Shown here: one piece after another, positions 26,035 through 38,130 of the stretch | How the letters are laid out: each line of letters begins with the position of its first letter | Numbering within the stretch: position 1 is the stretch's first letter | NCBI RefSeq assembly: GCF_022965805.1 | Contig: NC_133103.1 | Location: 44,313,610-44,377,609, forward strand | Source of the DNA: Primulina eburnea | Lineage: Eukaryota; Streptophyta; Magnoliopsida; Lamiales; Gesneriaceae | Length of the DNA stretch: 64,000 nucleotides | Reading direction: 5' to 3' | Translations under genes and position numbers: made by a program | The notes under the pieces: generated by a model | The model's input: the letters and a program-made list of their open reading frames with translations, nothing else | Databases searched by the model: none | What the model was told of the DNA's origin: nothing

Positions 26035-27035
26035 TGTTGGATTAAAGGTGGACTTTTAGGCTTATGGGCTTTCCATGTGAGTGAATGGAAATTTGGAAAG
26101 GTGAGTTTGTCCCACATTGGAAAAATGAAGTAGTATAGATAAATTTATATTGTGTTACACTTTATGGAGGTGTAACAATGATTGGTCAAGAGGCTCTCTC
26201 TCGCACACACAGGCGCAGGGGGGGTGCAAATCATGGGCACGATTTGCGGTGGAAAAAGACTTGACTTGCGTACGAACGCGACCCGGGCGCGTCGAATGTC
26301 GGACCGATCAAGGCAAAAATCGCCTAGCAGTCTATGCCATCTTTTGTTATTTTTTTTTTGGATGAGTCTTTTCACAGGGCTTGGCTTTTGATGCTTCATC
26401 TCACCAACTCTTGGTGTTTCATCTACCATCTTATAAGGCAACCTTTGGCCTTTCATATGGATGGTATTGACATGTATAAATAGGAGATGTGCTTAGCCAA
26501 GAAAGATGAGAAAAAAAAACACCTACAGATTCACTTTCCCCTGCATTCTGTTCTCCATCTTGCTGTCGTTCTGCTGAATTTCTGGTTCTACTGAAATTTT
26601 TCTACAGTACTTCTGCATTGTTCTGCTACAGTACTTCTGCTTGTTCTGAAACAGTACTTCTGCTACAGTCCTGCTTCTGCTTGTTCTACTTCTGCTCCGT
26701 CTACTGATAAAGTTCGGACACTGATTCTGTTCACTAGCATAGTGCTTTGTGCTGCAACTCTGCTGGTTTGCCCGTTGTATCCTGGGAAACAGACGTCCGC
26801 TGAATCCTCGGAGCACATACCGGAGGGGGCGAATATGTTTTAAGGAAATTGTACAAGCTACAGGCCTCGGTTTGATTTAATTAAGCATTATACTATTGTT
26901 TTCTTCAAGATACTGATTTGCTGGTTTTATACATTAGTCATACTCTACTGTGAACATCATGCTTGTTTGGTTTACTGCATATCTGTCCTGTTTTCCATAT
27001 ATTTTGATCGACAAACTTAAAACAGAATTTACTCA
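26035..27035 (+). repeat. 5' LTR of Copia-1 (boundaries probable)
   Basis: It begins TGTTGGATTAAAGG and probably ends ACTCA at 27,035, giving about 1 kb with TG...CA ends. A good TATA box, TATAAATAG, lies at 26,475-26,483. Downstream, ACAGTACTTCTG recurs at 26,604, 26,628 and 26,651 (24 and 23 bp apart) with further TTCTGCTTGTTCT copies to 26,700. No second LTR copy exists to confirm the ends. Confidence 0.6.
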
Positions 27036-27040
27036 TTACG

Positions 27041-27052
27041 TGGTTTCAGTTC
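27041..27052 (+). other. Degenerate PBS of Copia-1
   Basis: TGGTTTCAGTTC matches the tRNA-iMet PBS TGGTATCAGAGC at 9 of 12 positions and lies between the probable LTR end and the gag ATG at 27,057. Confidence 0.4.
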
Positions 27053-27056
27053 AGAT

Positions 27057-27204
27057 ATGGCTACTGGACCAGTGTACAAAGGGAAATTAGTCATGTTGTC
27101 CCTACTGTGCCTACTCAAGTTGTCCCACGTGCTGCTGCGGTTGTTGTCCCAGCCAGCCACGGTGAAAAGCCTGAGAAGTTCACTGGTGTGGGTTTCAAGA
27201 GGTG
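27057..27204 (+). pseudogene. Copia-1 gag, N-terminal part
   Basis: An ATG at 27,057 is one base out of frame with the recognisable gag text. That text (about 27,080-27,204) runs through VVPASHGEKPEKFTGVGFKR and stops where the array begins. The segment before the first gag Trp is typical of Tnt1/Tork-type copia gag. The last five bases, AGGTG, are one copy of the target duplication. The frame break near the start would already have disabled the protein. Confidence 0.75.
27200..27204. other. Left copy of the 5-bp target site duplication (AGGTG)
   Basis: AGGTG at 27,200-27,204 directly precedes TGTTGGAACA, the start of LTR1. The identical AGGTG at 48,523-48,527 directly follows the CTATCA end of LTR10. 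Five bases is the usual copia target duplication. Confidence 0.9.
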
Positions 27205-29410
27205 TGTTGGAACATTTCATGTTCGTAATATTGATTTTGATGTTAACAAAACTTGTTATTGTGTTTCTAACATATTTACTCAAGTGTGAAGTTGCAAACA
27301 CAAGAAGCAAGCTGAAACTGAATTCTGCACAAACTGAATTTCTGGCAAGCTTCTGTATTTTGATGATATCTCTCAGCTGGATGATCCAAACGACAATCTG
27401 CCAACTGGACTGATCAGAAAACTCAATTTGGAACAAGTCGTATTTCACGTCAGTTGGGAAAAATCGAATGTTATCAAGGGCTAACTGATCGCTGAAGTGA
27501 CGAACTGACTGCACGAAAACAGCAATCAGTTGGGTTTGAGCAGCTGCGGTATTTTGGTCATATCTCTCAGCTCGGTTATCGAAACGAAGCGATTCAGCAT
27601 GCGTTGGAAAGATAAGACAAAGATCTACAAATCATTCTATAAGTCAAAGTCTGAATCGAAGCTTACGATGCTGATAAATGACGATGAAGCTACTGGTTCT
27701 GCACAAACTGAAATCAGCTAGACTGATTTCAGCACACCAGCTGAAACTGAACCAGCTGCTGACCAGTTGACCAACCAACTGAACCAGTTGAACTGAACCA
27801 GACCAGCTGAAGAGCAGTTGAACCAGACCAGCTGAACTGAACCAGACCAGTGGAACCAGACCAGCTGAAATGAACCAGTTGAACTGAACCAGACCAGTTG
27901 AACCAGTCCAACTGAACCAGTTGAACTGAACCAGACCAACTGAACCAGTTGAACTGATTGACCAGTTGAGTTGACCAGAGTTGACCAGTCGGGAAATTTT
28001 CCAGCAAGACGAATTTGACCGTTGCACTTCCTGAAACAGTACAGAAACATTCCCAACGGTCATATTCTTGTGTCTAACGTATATATCAGTGTTGGAGCTT
28101 ATAAATACAACATCTTGAAGATCAAACAAGAGCTTTGGAAGTGGATTCAAAGCATGGGCACTTAGCACGAATATATCAGCTAGTTGAGAGCACAAGCCCT
28201 TGTGTGAGGAAACATTTGAGATGTACACTGTAACTGATAAATTCCTCACACACAATCACTCACACATATACAGAGAGTTTGAGCTGAAAAGTTTAGTTGA
28301 GTGAGTCTTTATACAAAGACGTAAAACATTGTGTTTGTAGTCTTTGCATATGAGACATTAAACAATATGCTGATTGTGAGGTGCTGCCTACAATCTTGAG
28401 TGCTAGGAGTTCAGTTTTAGGCAGTGGGTAAGTCCTAGCTGAATGGGTTTGTACAATGAGTTGTATAAATCAAAATCTTCTAGTGGATCCTTCCCAAGGG
28501 GAAGAAGGGGTGACGTAGGAGTGTTTGAAATCTCCGAACATCCATAAACAAATTCGTGTCTATTTATTTATTGCATTTACTTATGATTTCCATAGTTTTA
28601 AAGATGCATTGTTGAAGCATTTTATGTGTTCTTCAAATACCAAAATATTGTACACCAAGTGTTTGATAAAATGATTCAACTGAATATTTTAACTCATTCA
28701 ACGTGCATATATTTTAAATGGTTTACAAAATATTTATTCGGTTTCTACGAAGGATTATTTCGAGTATTTTCCGCTTGGTTTGAACACCAAACTCGATTTA
28801 ATTCATCGGTGTTCAATATTTCAAGAACCGAGCTATTGTAGCTCAACGATTACCCCCCCTAATCGATCCTATCAATTGGTATCAGAGCGGGTTGTTCTTG
28901 AAAGAACACTGAAACTGATTTTGATGTTGAAAATTCAAAATTTCAGATTTTTTACACATATATATGCAAAACTGAATTTTCGCGCAGCTTGCAGCGACCG
29001 TGGGAAAAATGGCATATCTCCTTGCTCGAGTGTCCAAATGACGAACCGCTTTTTGCGTTGCAAACTAGACTCATAGTGGTTTACTGCGGTATAAAATTTG
29101 CAGCCTAATTATGCACGAGAAAATACAGTTTATTCGTGGAAGACAGAGCATATGTGCTGCAGCAGAAAATGAGCCATGGAGAAAATTGGTTAGTTACCCC
29201 TCTTCTTTTAAATTTTTCAAAATTTCAAAAATATAGGGGGAGAACTCATTATAGCTTTAATGAGTAGATTATTTTTAGATATTGAGGGGGAGAAAATTTT
29301 GTTTAAAATGTTTTGGAATATGACTTTTTGATTCCCACAAAAAGGGGGAGAAATATGTTAGTTGAGTTGATTGTTTATCCAAATTTTGTGATCATCAAAA
29401 AGGGGGAGAT
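27205..29410 (+). repeat. Array unit 1 (LTR1 plus internal 1)
   Basis: LTR1 (1,670 bp) has the long minisatellite allele and private variants in its first third (CGTAATATTGATT, CAATCTGCCAACTGGACTGA). Its later part has TATACAAAGAC, GAATGGGTTTG and AAAATCTTCTAG. PBS TGGTATCAGAGC is at 28,877-28,888. TATA box TATAAATA is at 28,100-28,107. The polypurine tract ends at 29,410. Confidence 0.92.
27718..27990. repeat. 14-bp minisatellite inside LTR1 (CCAGACCAGCTGAA-type)
   Basis: Monomers close to CCAGACCAGYTGAA and CCAGTTGAACTGAA repeat with occasional short units of 5 or 11 bases. The tract ends about 110 bp before the TATA box at 28,100. Equivalent tracts occur in all ten LTRs. Inner LTRs lack two whole monomers compared with LTR1 and LTR10. 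The motif is rich in CAGCTG/CAGTTG (E-box-like) hexamers. Confidence 0.85.
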
Positions 29411-31590
29411 TGTTGGAACATTTCATGTTCGTAATCTTGATTTTGATGTTAACAAAACTTGTTATTGTGTTTCTAACATATTTACTCAAGTGTGAAGTTG
29501 CAAACACAAGAAGCAAGCTGAAACTGAATTCTGCACAAACTGAATTTCTGGCAAGCTTCTGTATTTTGATGATATCTCTCAGCTGGATGATCCAAACGAC
29601 AATCCGCCAACTGGATTGATCAGAAAACTCAATTTGGAACAAGTCGTATTTCACTTCAGTTGGGCAAAATCGAATGTTATCAAGGGCTAACTGATCGCTG
29701 AAGTGACGAACTGACTGCACGAAAAACAGCAATCAGTTGGGTTTGAGCAGCTGCGGTATTTTGGTTATATCTCTCAGCTCGGTTATCGAAACGAAGCGAT
29801 TCAGTATGCGTTGGAAAGATAAGACAAAGATCTACAAATCATTCTTATAAGTCAAAGTCTGAATCGAAGCTTACGATGCTGATAAATGACGATGAAGCTA
29901 CTGGTTCTGCACAAACTGAAATCAGCTAGACTGATTTCAGCACACCAGCTGAAACTGAACCAGCTGCTGACCAGTTGACCAACCAACTGAACCAGACCAG
30001 CTGAAGAGCAGTTGAACCAGACCAGCTGAACTGAACCAGACCAGCTGAAATGAACCAGTTGAACTGAACCAGACCAGTTGAACCAGTCCAACTGAACCAG
30101 TTGAACTGAACCAGACCAACTGAACCAGTTGAACTGATTGACCAGTTGAGTTGACCAGAGTTGACCAGTCGGGAAATTTTCCAGCAAGACGAATTTGACC
30201 GTTGCACTTCCTGAAACAGTACAGAAACATTCCCAACGGTCATATTCTTGTGTCTAACGTATATATCAGTGTTGGAGCTTATAAATACAACATCTTGAAG
30301 ATCAAACAAGAGCTTTGGAAGTGGATTCAAAGCATGGGCACTTAGCATGAATATATCAGCTAGTTGAGAGCAGAAGCCCTTGTGTGAGGAAACATTTGAG
30401 ATGTACACTGTAACTGATAAATTCCTCACACACAATCACTCACACATATACAGAGAGTTTGAGCTGAAAAGTTTAGTTGAGTGAGTCTTTATACAAAGAC
30501 GTAAAACATTGTGTTTGTAGTCTTTGCATATGAGACATTAAACAATATGCTGATTGTGAGGTGCTGCCTACAATCTTGAGTGCTAGGAGTTCAGTTTTAG
30601 GCAGTGGGTAAGTCCTAGCTGAATGGGTTTGTACAATGAGTTGTATAAATCAAAATCTTCTAGTGGATCCTTCCCAAGGGGAAGAAGGGGTGACGTAGGA
30701 GTGTTTGAAATCTCCGAACATCCATAAACAAATTCGTGTCTATTTATTTATTGCATTTACTTATGATTTCCATAGTTTTAAAGATGCATTGTTGAAGCAT
30801 TTTATGTGTTCTTCAAATACCAAAATATTGTACACCAAGTGTTTGATAAAATGATTCAACTGAATATTTTAACTCATTCAACGTGCATATATTTTAAATG
30901 GTTTACAAAATATTTATTCGGTTTCTACGAAGGATTATTTCGAGTATTTTCCGCTTGGTTTGAACACCAAACTCGATTTAATTCATCGGTGTTCAATATT
31001 TCAAGAACCGAGCTATTGTAGCTCAACGATTACCCCCCCTAATCGATCCTATCAATTGGTATCAGAGCGGGTTGTTCTTGAAAGAACACTGAAACTGATT
31101 TTGATGTTGAAAATTCAAAATTTCAGATTTTTTACACATATATATGCAAAACTGAATTTTCGCGCAGCTTGCAGCGACCGTGGGAAAAATGGCATATCTC
31201 CTTGCTCGAGTGTCCAAATGACGAACCGCTTTTTGCGTTGCAAACTAGACTCATAGTGGTTTACTGCGGTATAAAATTTGCAGCCTAATTATGCACGAGA
31301 AAATACAGTTTATTCGTGGAAGACAGAGCATATGTGCTGCAGCAGAAAATGAGCCATGGAGAAAATTGGTTAGTTACCCCTCTTCTTTTAAATTTTTCAA
31401 AATTTCAAAAATATAGGGGGAGAACTCATTATAGCTTAATGAGTAGATTATTTTTAGATATTGAGGGGAGAGAAAATTTTGTTTAAAATGTTTTGGAATA
31501 TGACTTTTTGATTCCCACAAAAAGGGGGAGAAATATGTTAGTTGAGTTGATTGTTTATCCAAATTTTGTGATCATCAAAAAGGGGGAGAT
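29411..31590 (+). repeat. Array unit 2 (LTR2 plus internal 2)
   Basis: LTR2 (1,644 bp) is mosaic. Its front two thirds match the inner type (short minisatellite, CCGCC, AGCATGAATAT, GAGCAGAAG). Its last third matches LTR1 (TATACAAAGAC, AAAATCTTCTAG). The switch lies between about 30,372 and 30,487. PBS is at 31,057. Confidence 0.92.
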
Positions 31591-33771
31591 TGTTGGAACA
31601 TTTCATGTTCGTAATCTTGATTTTGATGTTAACAAAACTTGTTATTGTGTTTCTAACATATTTACTCAAGTGTGAAGTTGCAAACACAAGAAGCAAGCTG
31701 AAACTGAATTCTGCACAAACTGAATTTCTGGCAAGCTTCTGTATTTTGATGATATCTCTCAGCTGGATGATCCAAACGACAATCCGCCAACTGGATTGAT
31801 CAGAAAACTCAATTTGGAACAAGTCGTATTTCACTTCAGTTGGGCAAAATCGAATGTTATCAAGGGCTAACTGATCGCTGAAGTGACGAACTGACTGCAC
31901 GAAAAACAGCAATCAGTTGGGTTTGAGCAGCTGCGGTATTTTGGTTATATCTCTCAGCTCGGTTATCGAAACGAAGCGATTCAGTATGCGTTGGAAAGAT
32001 AAGACAAAGATCTACAAATCATTCTTATAAGTCAAAGTCTGAATCGAAGCTTACGATGCTGATAAATGACGATGAAGCTACTGGTTCTGCACAAACTGAA
32101 ATCAGCTAGACTGATTTCAGCACACCAGCTGAAACTGAACCAGCTGCTGACCAGTTGACCAACCAACTGAACCAGACCAGCTGAAGAGCAGTTGAACCAG
32201 ACCAGCTGAACTGAACCAGACCAGCTGAAATGAACCAGTTGAACTGAACCAGACCAGTTGAACCAGTCCAACTGAACCAGTTGAACTGAACCAGACCAAC
32301 TGAACCAGTTGAACTGATTGACCAGTTGAGTTGACCAGAGTTGACCAGTCGGGAAATTTTCCAGCAAGACGAATTTGACCGTTGCACTTCCTGAAACAGT
32401 ACAGAAACATTCCCAACGGTCATATTCTTGTGTCTAACGTATATATCAGTGTTGGAGCTTATAAATACAACATCTTGAAGATCAAACAAGAGCTTTGGAA
32501 GTGGATTCAAAGCATGGGCACTTAGCATGAATATATCAGCTAGTTGAGAGCAGAAGCCCTTGTGTGAGGAAACATTTGAGATGTACACTGTAACTGATAA
32601 ATTCCTCACACACAATCACTCACACATATACAGAGAGTTTGAGCTGAAAAGTTTAGTTGAGTGAGTCTTTACACAAAGACGTAAAACATTGTGTATGTAG
32701 TCTTTGCATATGAGACATTAAACAATATGCTGATTGTGAGGTGCTGCCTACAATCTTGAGTGCTAGGAGTTCAGTTTAGGCAGTGGGTAAGTCCTAGCTG
32801 AATGGGTTTGTACAATGAGTTGTATAAATCAAAGTCTTCTAGTGGATCCTTCCCAAGGGGAAGAAGGGGTGACGTAGGAGTGTTTGAAATCTCCGAACAT
32901 CCATAAACAAATTCGTGTCTATTTATTTATTGCATTTACTTATCATTTCCATAGTTTTTAAAGATGCATTGTTGAAGCATTTTTATGTGTTCTTCAAATA
33001 CCAAAATATTGTACACCAAGTGTTTGATAAAATGCTTCAACTGAATATTTTAACTCATTCAACGTGCATATATTTTAAATGGTTTACAAAATATTTATTC
33101 GGTTTCTACGAAGGATTATTTCGAGTATTTTCCGCTTGGTTTGAACACCAAACTCGATTTAATTCATCGGTGTTCAATATTTCAAGAACCGAGCTATTGT
33201 AGCTCAACGATTACCCCCCCTAATCGATCCTATCAATTGGTATCAGAGCGGGTTGTTCTTGAAAGAACACTGAAACTGATTTTGATGTTGAAAATTCAAA
33301 ATTTCAGATTTTTTTACACATATATATGCAAAACTGAATTTTCGCGCAGCTTGCAGCGACCGTGGGAAAAATGGCATATCTCCTTGCTCGAGTGTCCAAA
33401 TGACGAACCGCTTTTTGCGTTGCAAACTAGACTCATAGTGGTTTACTGCGGTATAAAATTTGCAGCCTAATTATGCACGAGAAAATACAGTTTATTCGTG
33501 GAAGACAGAGCATATGTGCTGCAGCAGAAAATGAGCCATGGAGAAAATTGGTTAGTTACCCCTCTTCTTTTAAATTTTTCAAAATTTCAAAAATATAGGG
33601 GGAGAACTCATTATAGCTTTAATGAGTAGATTATTTTTAGATATTGAGGGGGAGAAAATTTTGTTTAAAATGTTTGGAATATGACTTTTTGATTCCCACA
33701 AAAAGGGGGAGAAATATGTTAGTTGAGTTGATTGTTTATCCAAATTTTGTGATCATCAAAAAGGGGGAGAT
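31591..33771 (+). repeat. Array unit 3 (LTR3 plus internal 3)
   Basis: LTR3 has the short allele and shares CACAAAGAC, GTGTATGTAG, TTCAGTTTAGG and TTATCATTTCC with LTR4. It has AAAATGCTTC, also seen only in LTR9 and LTR10. Internal 3 has one extra T before ACACATATATATG, shared with internal 5. Confidence 0.92.
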
Positions 33772-35949
33772 TGTTGGAACATTTCATGTTCGTAATCTTG
33801 ATTTTGATGTTAACAAAACTTGTTATTGTGTTTCTAACATATTTACTCAAGTGTGAAGTTGCAAACACAAGAAGCAAGCTGAAACTGAATTCTGCACAAA
33901 CTGAATTTCTGGCAAGCTTCTGTATTTTGATGATATCTCTCAGCTGGATGATCCAAACGACAATCCGCCAACTGGATTGATCAGAAAACTCAATTTGGAA
34001 CAAGTCGTATTTCACTTCAGTTGGGCAAAATCGAATGTTATCAAGGGCTAACTGATCGCTGAAGTGACGAACTGACTGCACGAAAAACAGCAATCAGTTG
34101 GGTTTGAGCAGCTGCGGTATTTTGGTTATATCTCTCAGCTCGGTTATCGAAACGAAGCGATTCAGTATGCGTTGGAAAGATAAGACAAAGATCTACAAAT
34201 CATTCTTATAAGTCAAAGTCTGAATCGAAGCTTACGATGCTGATAAATGACGATGAAGCTACTGGTTCTGCACAAACTGAAATCAGCTAGACTGATTTCA
34301 GCACACCAGCTGAAACTGAACCAGCTGCTGACCAGTTGACCAACCAACTGAACCAGACCAGCTGAAGAGCAGTTGAACCAGACCAGCTGAACTGAACCAG
34401 ACCAGCTGAAATGAACCAGTTGAACTGAACCAGACCAGTTGAACCAGTCCAACTGAACCAGTTGAACTGAACCAGACCAACTGAACCAGTTGAACTGATT
34501 GACCAGTTGAGTTGACCAGAGTTGACCAGTCGGGAAATTTTCCAGCAAGACGAATTTGACCGTTGCACTTCCTGAAACAGTACAGAAACATTCCCAACGG
34601 TCATATTCTTGTGTCTAACGTATATATCAGTGTTGGAGCTTATAAATACAACATCTTGAAGATCAAACAAGAGCTTTGGAAGTGGATTCAAAGCATGGGC
34701 ACTTAGCATGAATATATCAGCTAGTTGAGAGCACAAGCCCTTGTGTGAGGATACATTTGAGATGTACACTGTAACTGATAAATTCCTCACACACAATCAC
34801 TCACACATATACGAGAGAGTTGAGCTGAAAAGTTTAGTTGAGTGAGTCTTTACACAAAGACGTAAAACATTGTGTATGTAGTCTTTGCATATGAGACATT
34901 AAACAATATGCTGATTGTGAGGTGCTGCCTACAATCTTGAGTGCTAGGAGTTCAGTTTAGGCAGTGGGTAAGTCCTAGCTGAATGGGTTTGTACAATGAG
35001 TTGTATAAATCAAAGTCTTCTAGTGGATCCTTCCCAAGGGGAAGAAGGGGTGACGTAGGAGTGTTTGAAATCTCCGAACATCCATAAACAAATTCGTGTC
35101 TATTTATTTATTGCATTTACTTATCATTTCCATAGTTTTAAAGATGCATTGTTGAAGCATTTTATGTGTTCTTCAAATACCAAAATATTGTACACCAAGT
35201 GTTTGATAAAATGATTCAACTGAATATTTTAACTCATTCAACGTGCATATATTTTAAATGGTTTACAAAATATTTATTCGGTTTCTACGAAGGATTATTT
35301 CGAGTATTTTCCGCTTGGTTTGAACACCAAACTCGATTTAATTCATCGGTGTTCAATATTTCAAGAACCGAGCTATTGTAGCTCAACGATTACCCCCCCT
35401 AATCGATCCTATCAATTGGTATCAGAGCGGGTTGTTCTTGAAAGAACACTGAAACTGATTTTGATGTTGAAAATTCAAAATTTCAGATTTTTTACACATA
35501 TATATGCAAAACTGAATTTTCGCGCAGCTTGCAGCGACCGTGGGAAAAATGGCATATCTCCTTGCTCGAGTGTCCAAATGACGAACCGCTTTTTGCGTTG
35601 CAAACTAGACTCATAGTGGTTTACTGCGGTATAAAATTTGCAGCCTAATTATGCACGAGAAAATACAGTTTATTCGTGGAAGACAGAGCATATGTGCTGC
35701 AGCAGAAAATGAGCCATGGAGAAAATTGGTTAGTTACCCCTCTTCTTTTAAATTTTTCAAAATTTCAAAAATATAGGGGGAGAACTCATTATAGCTTAAT
35801 GAGTAGATTATTTTTAGATATTGAGGGGGAGAAAATTTTGTTTAAAATGTTTTGGAATATGACTTTTTGATTCCCACAAAAAGGGGGAGAAATATGTTAG
35901 TTGAGTTGATTGTTTATCCAAATTTTGTGATCATCAAAAAGGGGGAGAT
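33772..35949 (+). repeat. Array unit 4 (LTR4 plus internal 4)
   Basis: LTR4 shares GTGTATGTAG and TTATCATTTCC with LTR3. Its private changes include GAGGATACATTT and ACGAGAGAGTTGAG. Internal 4 has TAGCTTAATGAG, one T shorter than most, as in internal 2. Confidence 0.92.
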
Positions 35950-38130
35950 TGTTGGAACATTTCATGTTCGTAATCTTGATTTTGATGTTAACAAAACTTG
36001 TTATTGTGTTTCTAACATATTTACTCAAGTGTGAAGTTGCAAACACAAGAAGCAAGCTGAAACTGAATTCTGCACAAACTGAATTTCTGGCAAGCTTCTG
36101 TATTTTGATGATATCTCTCAGCTGGATGATCCAAACGACAATCCGCCAACTGGATTGATCAGAAAACTCAATTTGGAACAAGTCGTATTTCACTTCAGTT
36201 GGGCAAAATCGAATGTTATCAAGGGCTAACTGATCGCTGAAGTGACGAACTGACTGCACGAAAAACAGCAATCAGTTGGGTTTGAGCAGCTGCGGTATTT
36301 TGGTTATATCTCTCAGCTCGGTTATCGAAACGAAGCGATTCAGTATGCGTTGGAAAGATAAGACAAAGATCTACAAATCATTCTTATAAGTCAAAGTCTG
36401 AATCGAAGCTTACGATGCTGATAAATGACGATGAAGCTACTGGTTCTGCACAAACTGAAATCAGCTAGACTGATTTCAGCACACCAGCTGAAACTGAACC
36501 AGCTGCTGACCAGTTGACCAACCAACTGAACCAGACCAGCTGAAGAGCAGTTGAACCAGACCAGCTGAACTGAACCAGACCAGCTGAAATGAACCAGTTG
36601 AACTGAACCAGACCAGTTGAACCAGTCCAACTGAACCAGTTGAACTGAACCAGACCAACTGAACCAGTTGAACTGATTGACCAGTTGAGTTGACCAGAGT
36701 TGACCAGTCGGGAAATTTTCCAGCAAGACGAATTTGACCGTTGCACTTCCTGAAACAGTACAGAAACATTCCCAACGGTCATATTCTTGTGTCTAACGTA
36801 TATATCAGTGTTGGAGCTTATAAATACAACATCTTGAAGATCAAACAAGAGCTTTGGAAGTGGATTCAAAGCATGGGCACTTAGCATGAATATATCAGCT
36901 AGTTGAGAGCAGAAGCCCTTGTGTGAGGAAACATTTGAGATGTACACTGTAACTGATAAATTCCTCACACACAATCACTCACACATATACAGAGAGTTTG
37001 AGCTGAAAAGTTTAGTTGAGTGAGTCTTTACACAAAGACGTAAAACATTGTGTTTGTAGTCTTTGCATATGAGACATTAAACAATATGCTGATTGTGAGG
37101 TGCTGCCTACAATCTTGAGTGCTAGGAGTTCAGTTTTAGGCAGTGGGTAAGTCCTAGCTGAATGGGTTTGTACAATGAGTTGTATAAATCAAAGTCTTCT
37201 AGTGGATCCTTCCCAAGGGGAAGAAGGGGTGACGTAGGAGTGTTTGAAATCTCCGAACATCCATAAACAAATTCGTGTCTATTTATTTATTGCATTTACT
37301 TATGATTTCCATAGTTTTAAAGATGCATTGTTGAAGCATTTTATGTGTTCTTCAAATACCAAAATATTGTACACCAAGTGTTTGATAAAATGATTCAACT
37401 GAATATTTTAACTCATTCAACGTGCATATATTTTAAATGGTTTACAAAATATTTATTCGGTTTCTACGAAGGATTATTTCGAGTATTTTCCGCTTGGTTT
37501 GAACACCAAACTCGATTTAATTCATCGGTGTTCAATATTTCAAGAACCGAGCTATTGTAGCTCAACGATTACCCCCCCTAATCGATCCTATCAATTGGTA
37601 TCAGAGCGGGTTGTTCTTGAAAGAACACTGAAACTGATTTTGATGTTGAAAATTCAAAATTTCAGATTTTTTTACACATATATATGCAAAACTGAATTTT
37701 CGCGCAGCTTGCAGCGACCGTGGGAAAAATGGCATATCTCCTTGCTCGAGTGTCCAAATGACGAACCGCTTTTTGCGTTGCAAACTAGACTCATAGTGGT
37801 TTACTGCGGTATAAAATTTGCAGCCTAATTATGCACGAGAAAATACAGTTTATTCGTGGAAGACAGAGCATATGTGCTGCAGCAGAAAATGAGCCATGGA
37901 GAAAATTGGTTAGTTACCCCTCTTCTTTTAAATTTTTCAAAATTTCAAAAATATAGGGGGAGAACTCATTATAGCTTTAATGAGTAGATTATTTTTAGAT
38001 ATTGAGGGGGAGAAAATTTTGTTTAAAATGTTTTGGAATATGACTTTTTGATTCCCACAAAAAGGGGGAGAAATATGTTAGTTGAGTTGATTGTTTATCC
38101 AAATTTTGTGATCATCAAAAAGGGGGAGAT
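35950..38130 (+). repeat. Array unit 5 (LTR5 plus internal 5)
   Basis: LTR5 returns to GTGTTTGTAG and TTATGATTTCC but keeps CACAAAGAC and AAAGTCTTCTAG. It still has GAATGGGTTTG, which units 6-9 lack. Internal 5 carries the extra T seen in internal 3. Confidence 0.92.

Noticed and set aside
27644..28255. Minus-strand open frames of 111-203 codons in every array LTR (products rich in SGSVQLVWF-type repeats)
   Set aside because: They only read through the 14-bp minisatellite, which has few stops in these frames. They change frame between long and short alleles, and lie antisense to the LTR with no recognisable domain.
29313..29495. Plus-strand frame of 60 codons repeated once per unit (start MEYDFLIPTKRG)
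   Set aside because: It spans the polypurine tract and LTR start, is short, and its conservation follows from the repeat itself. There is no protein similarity.
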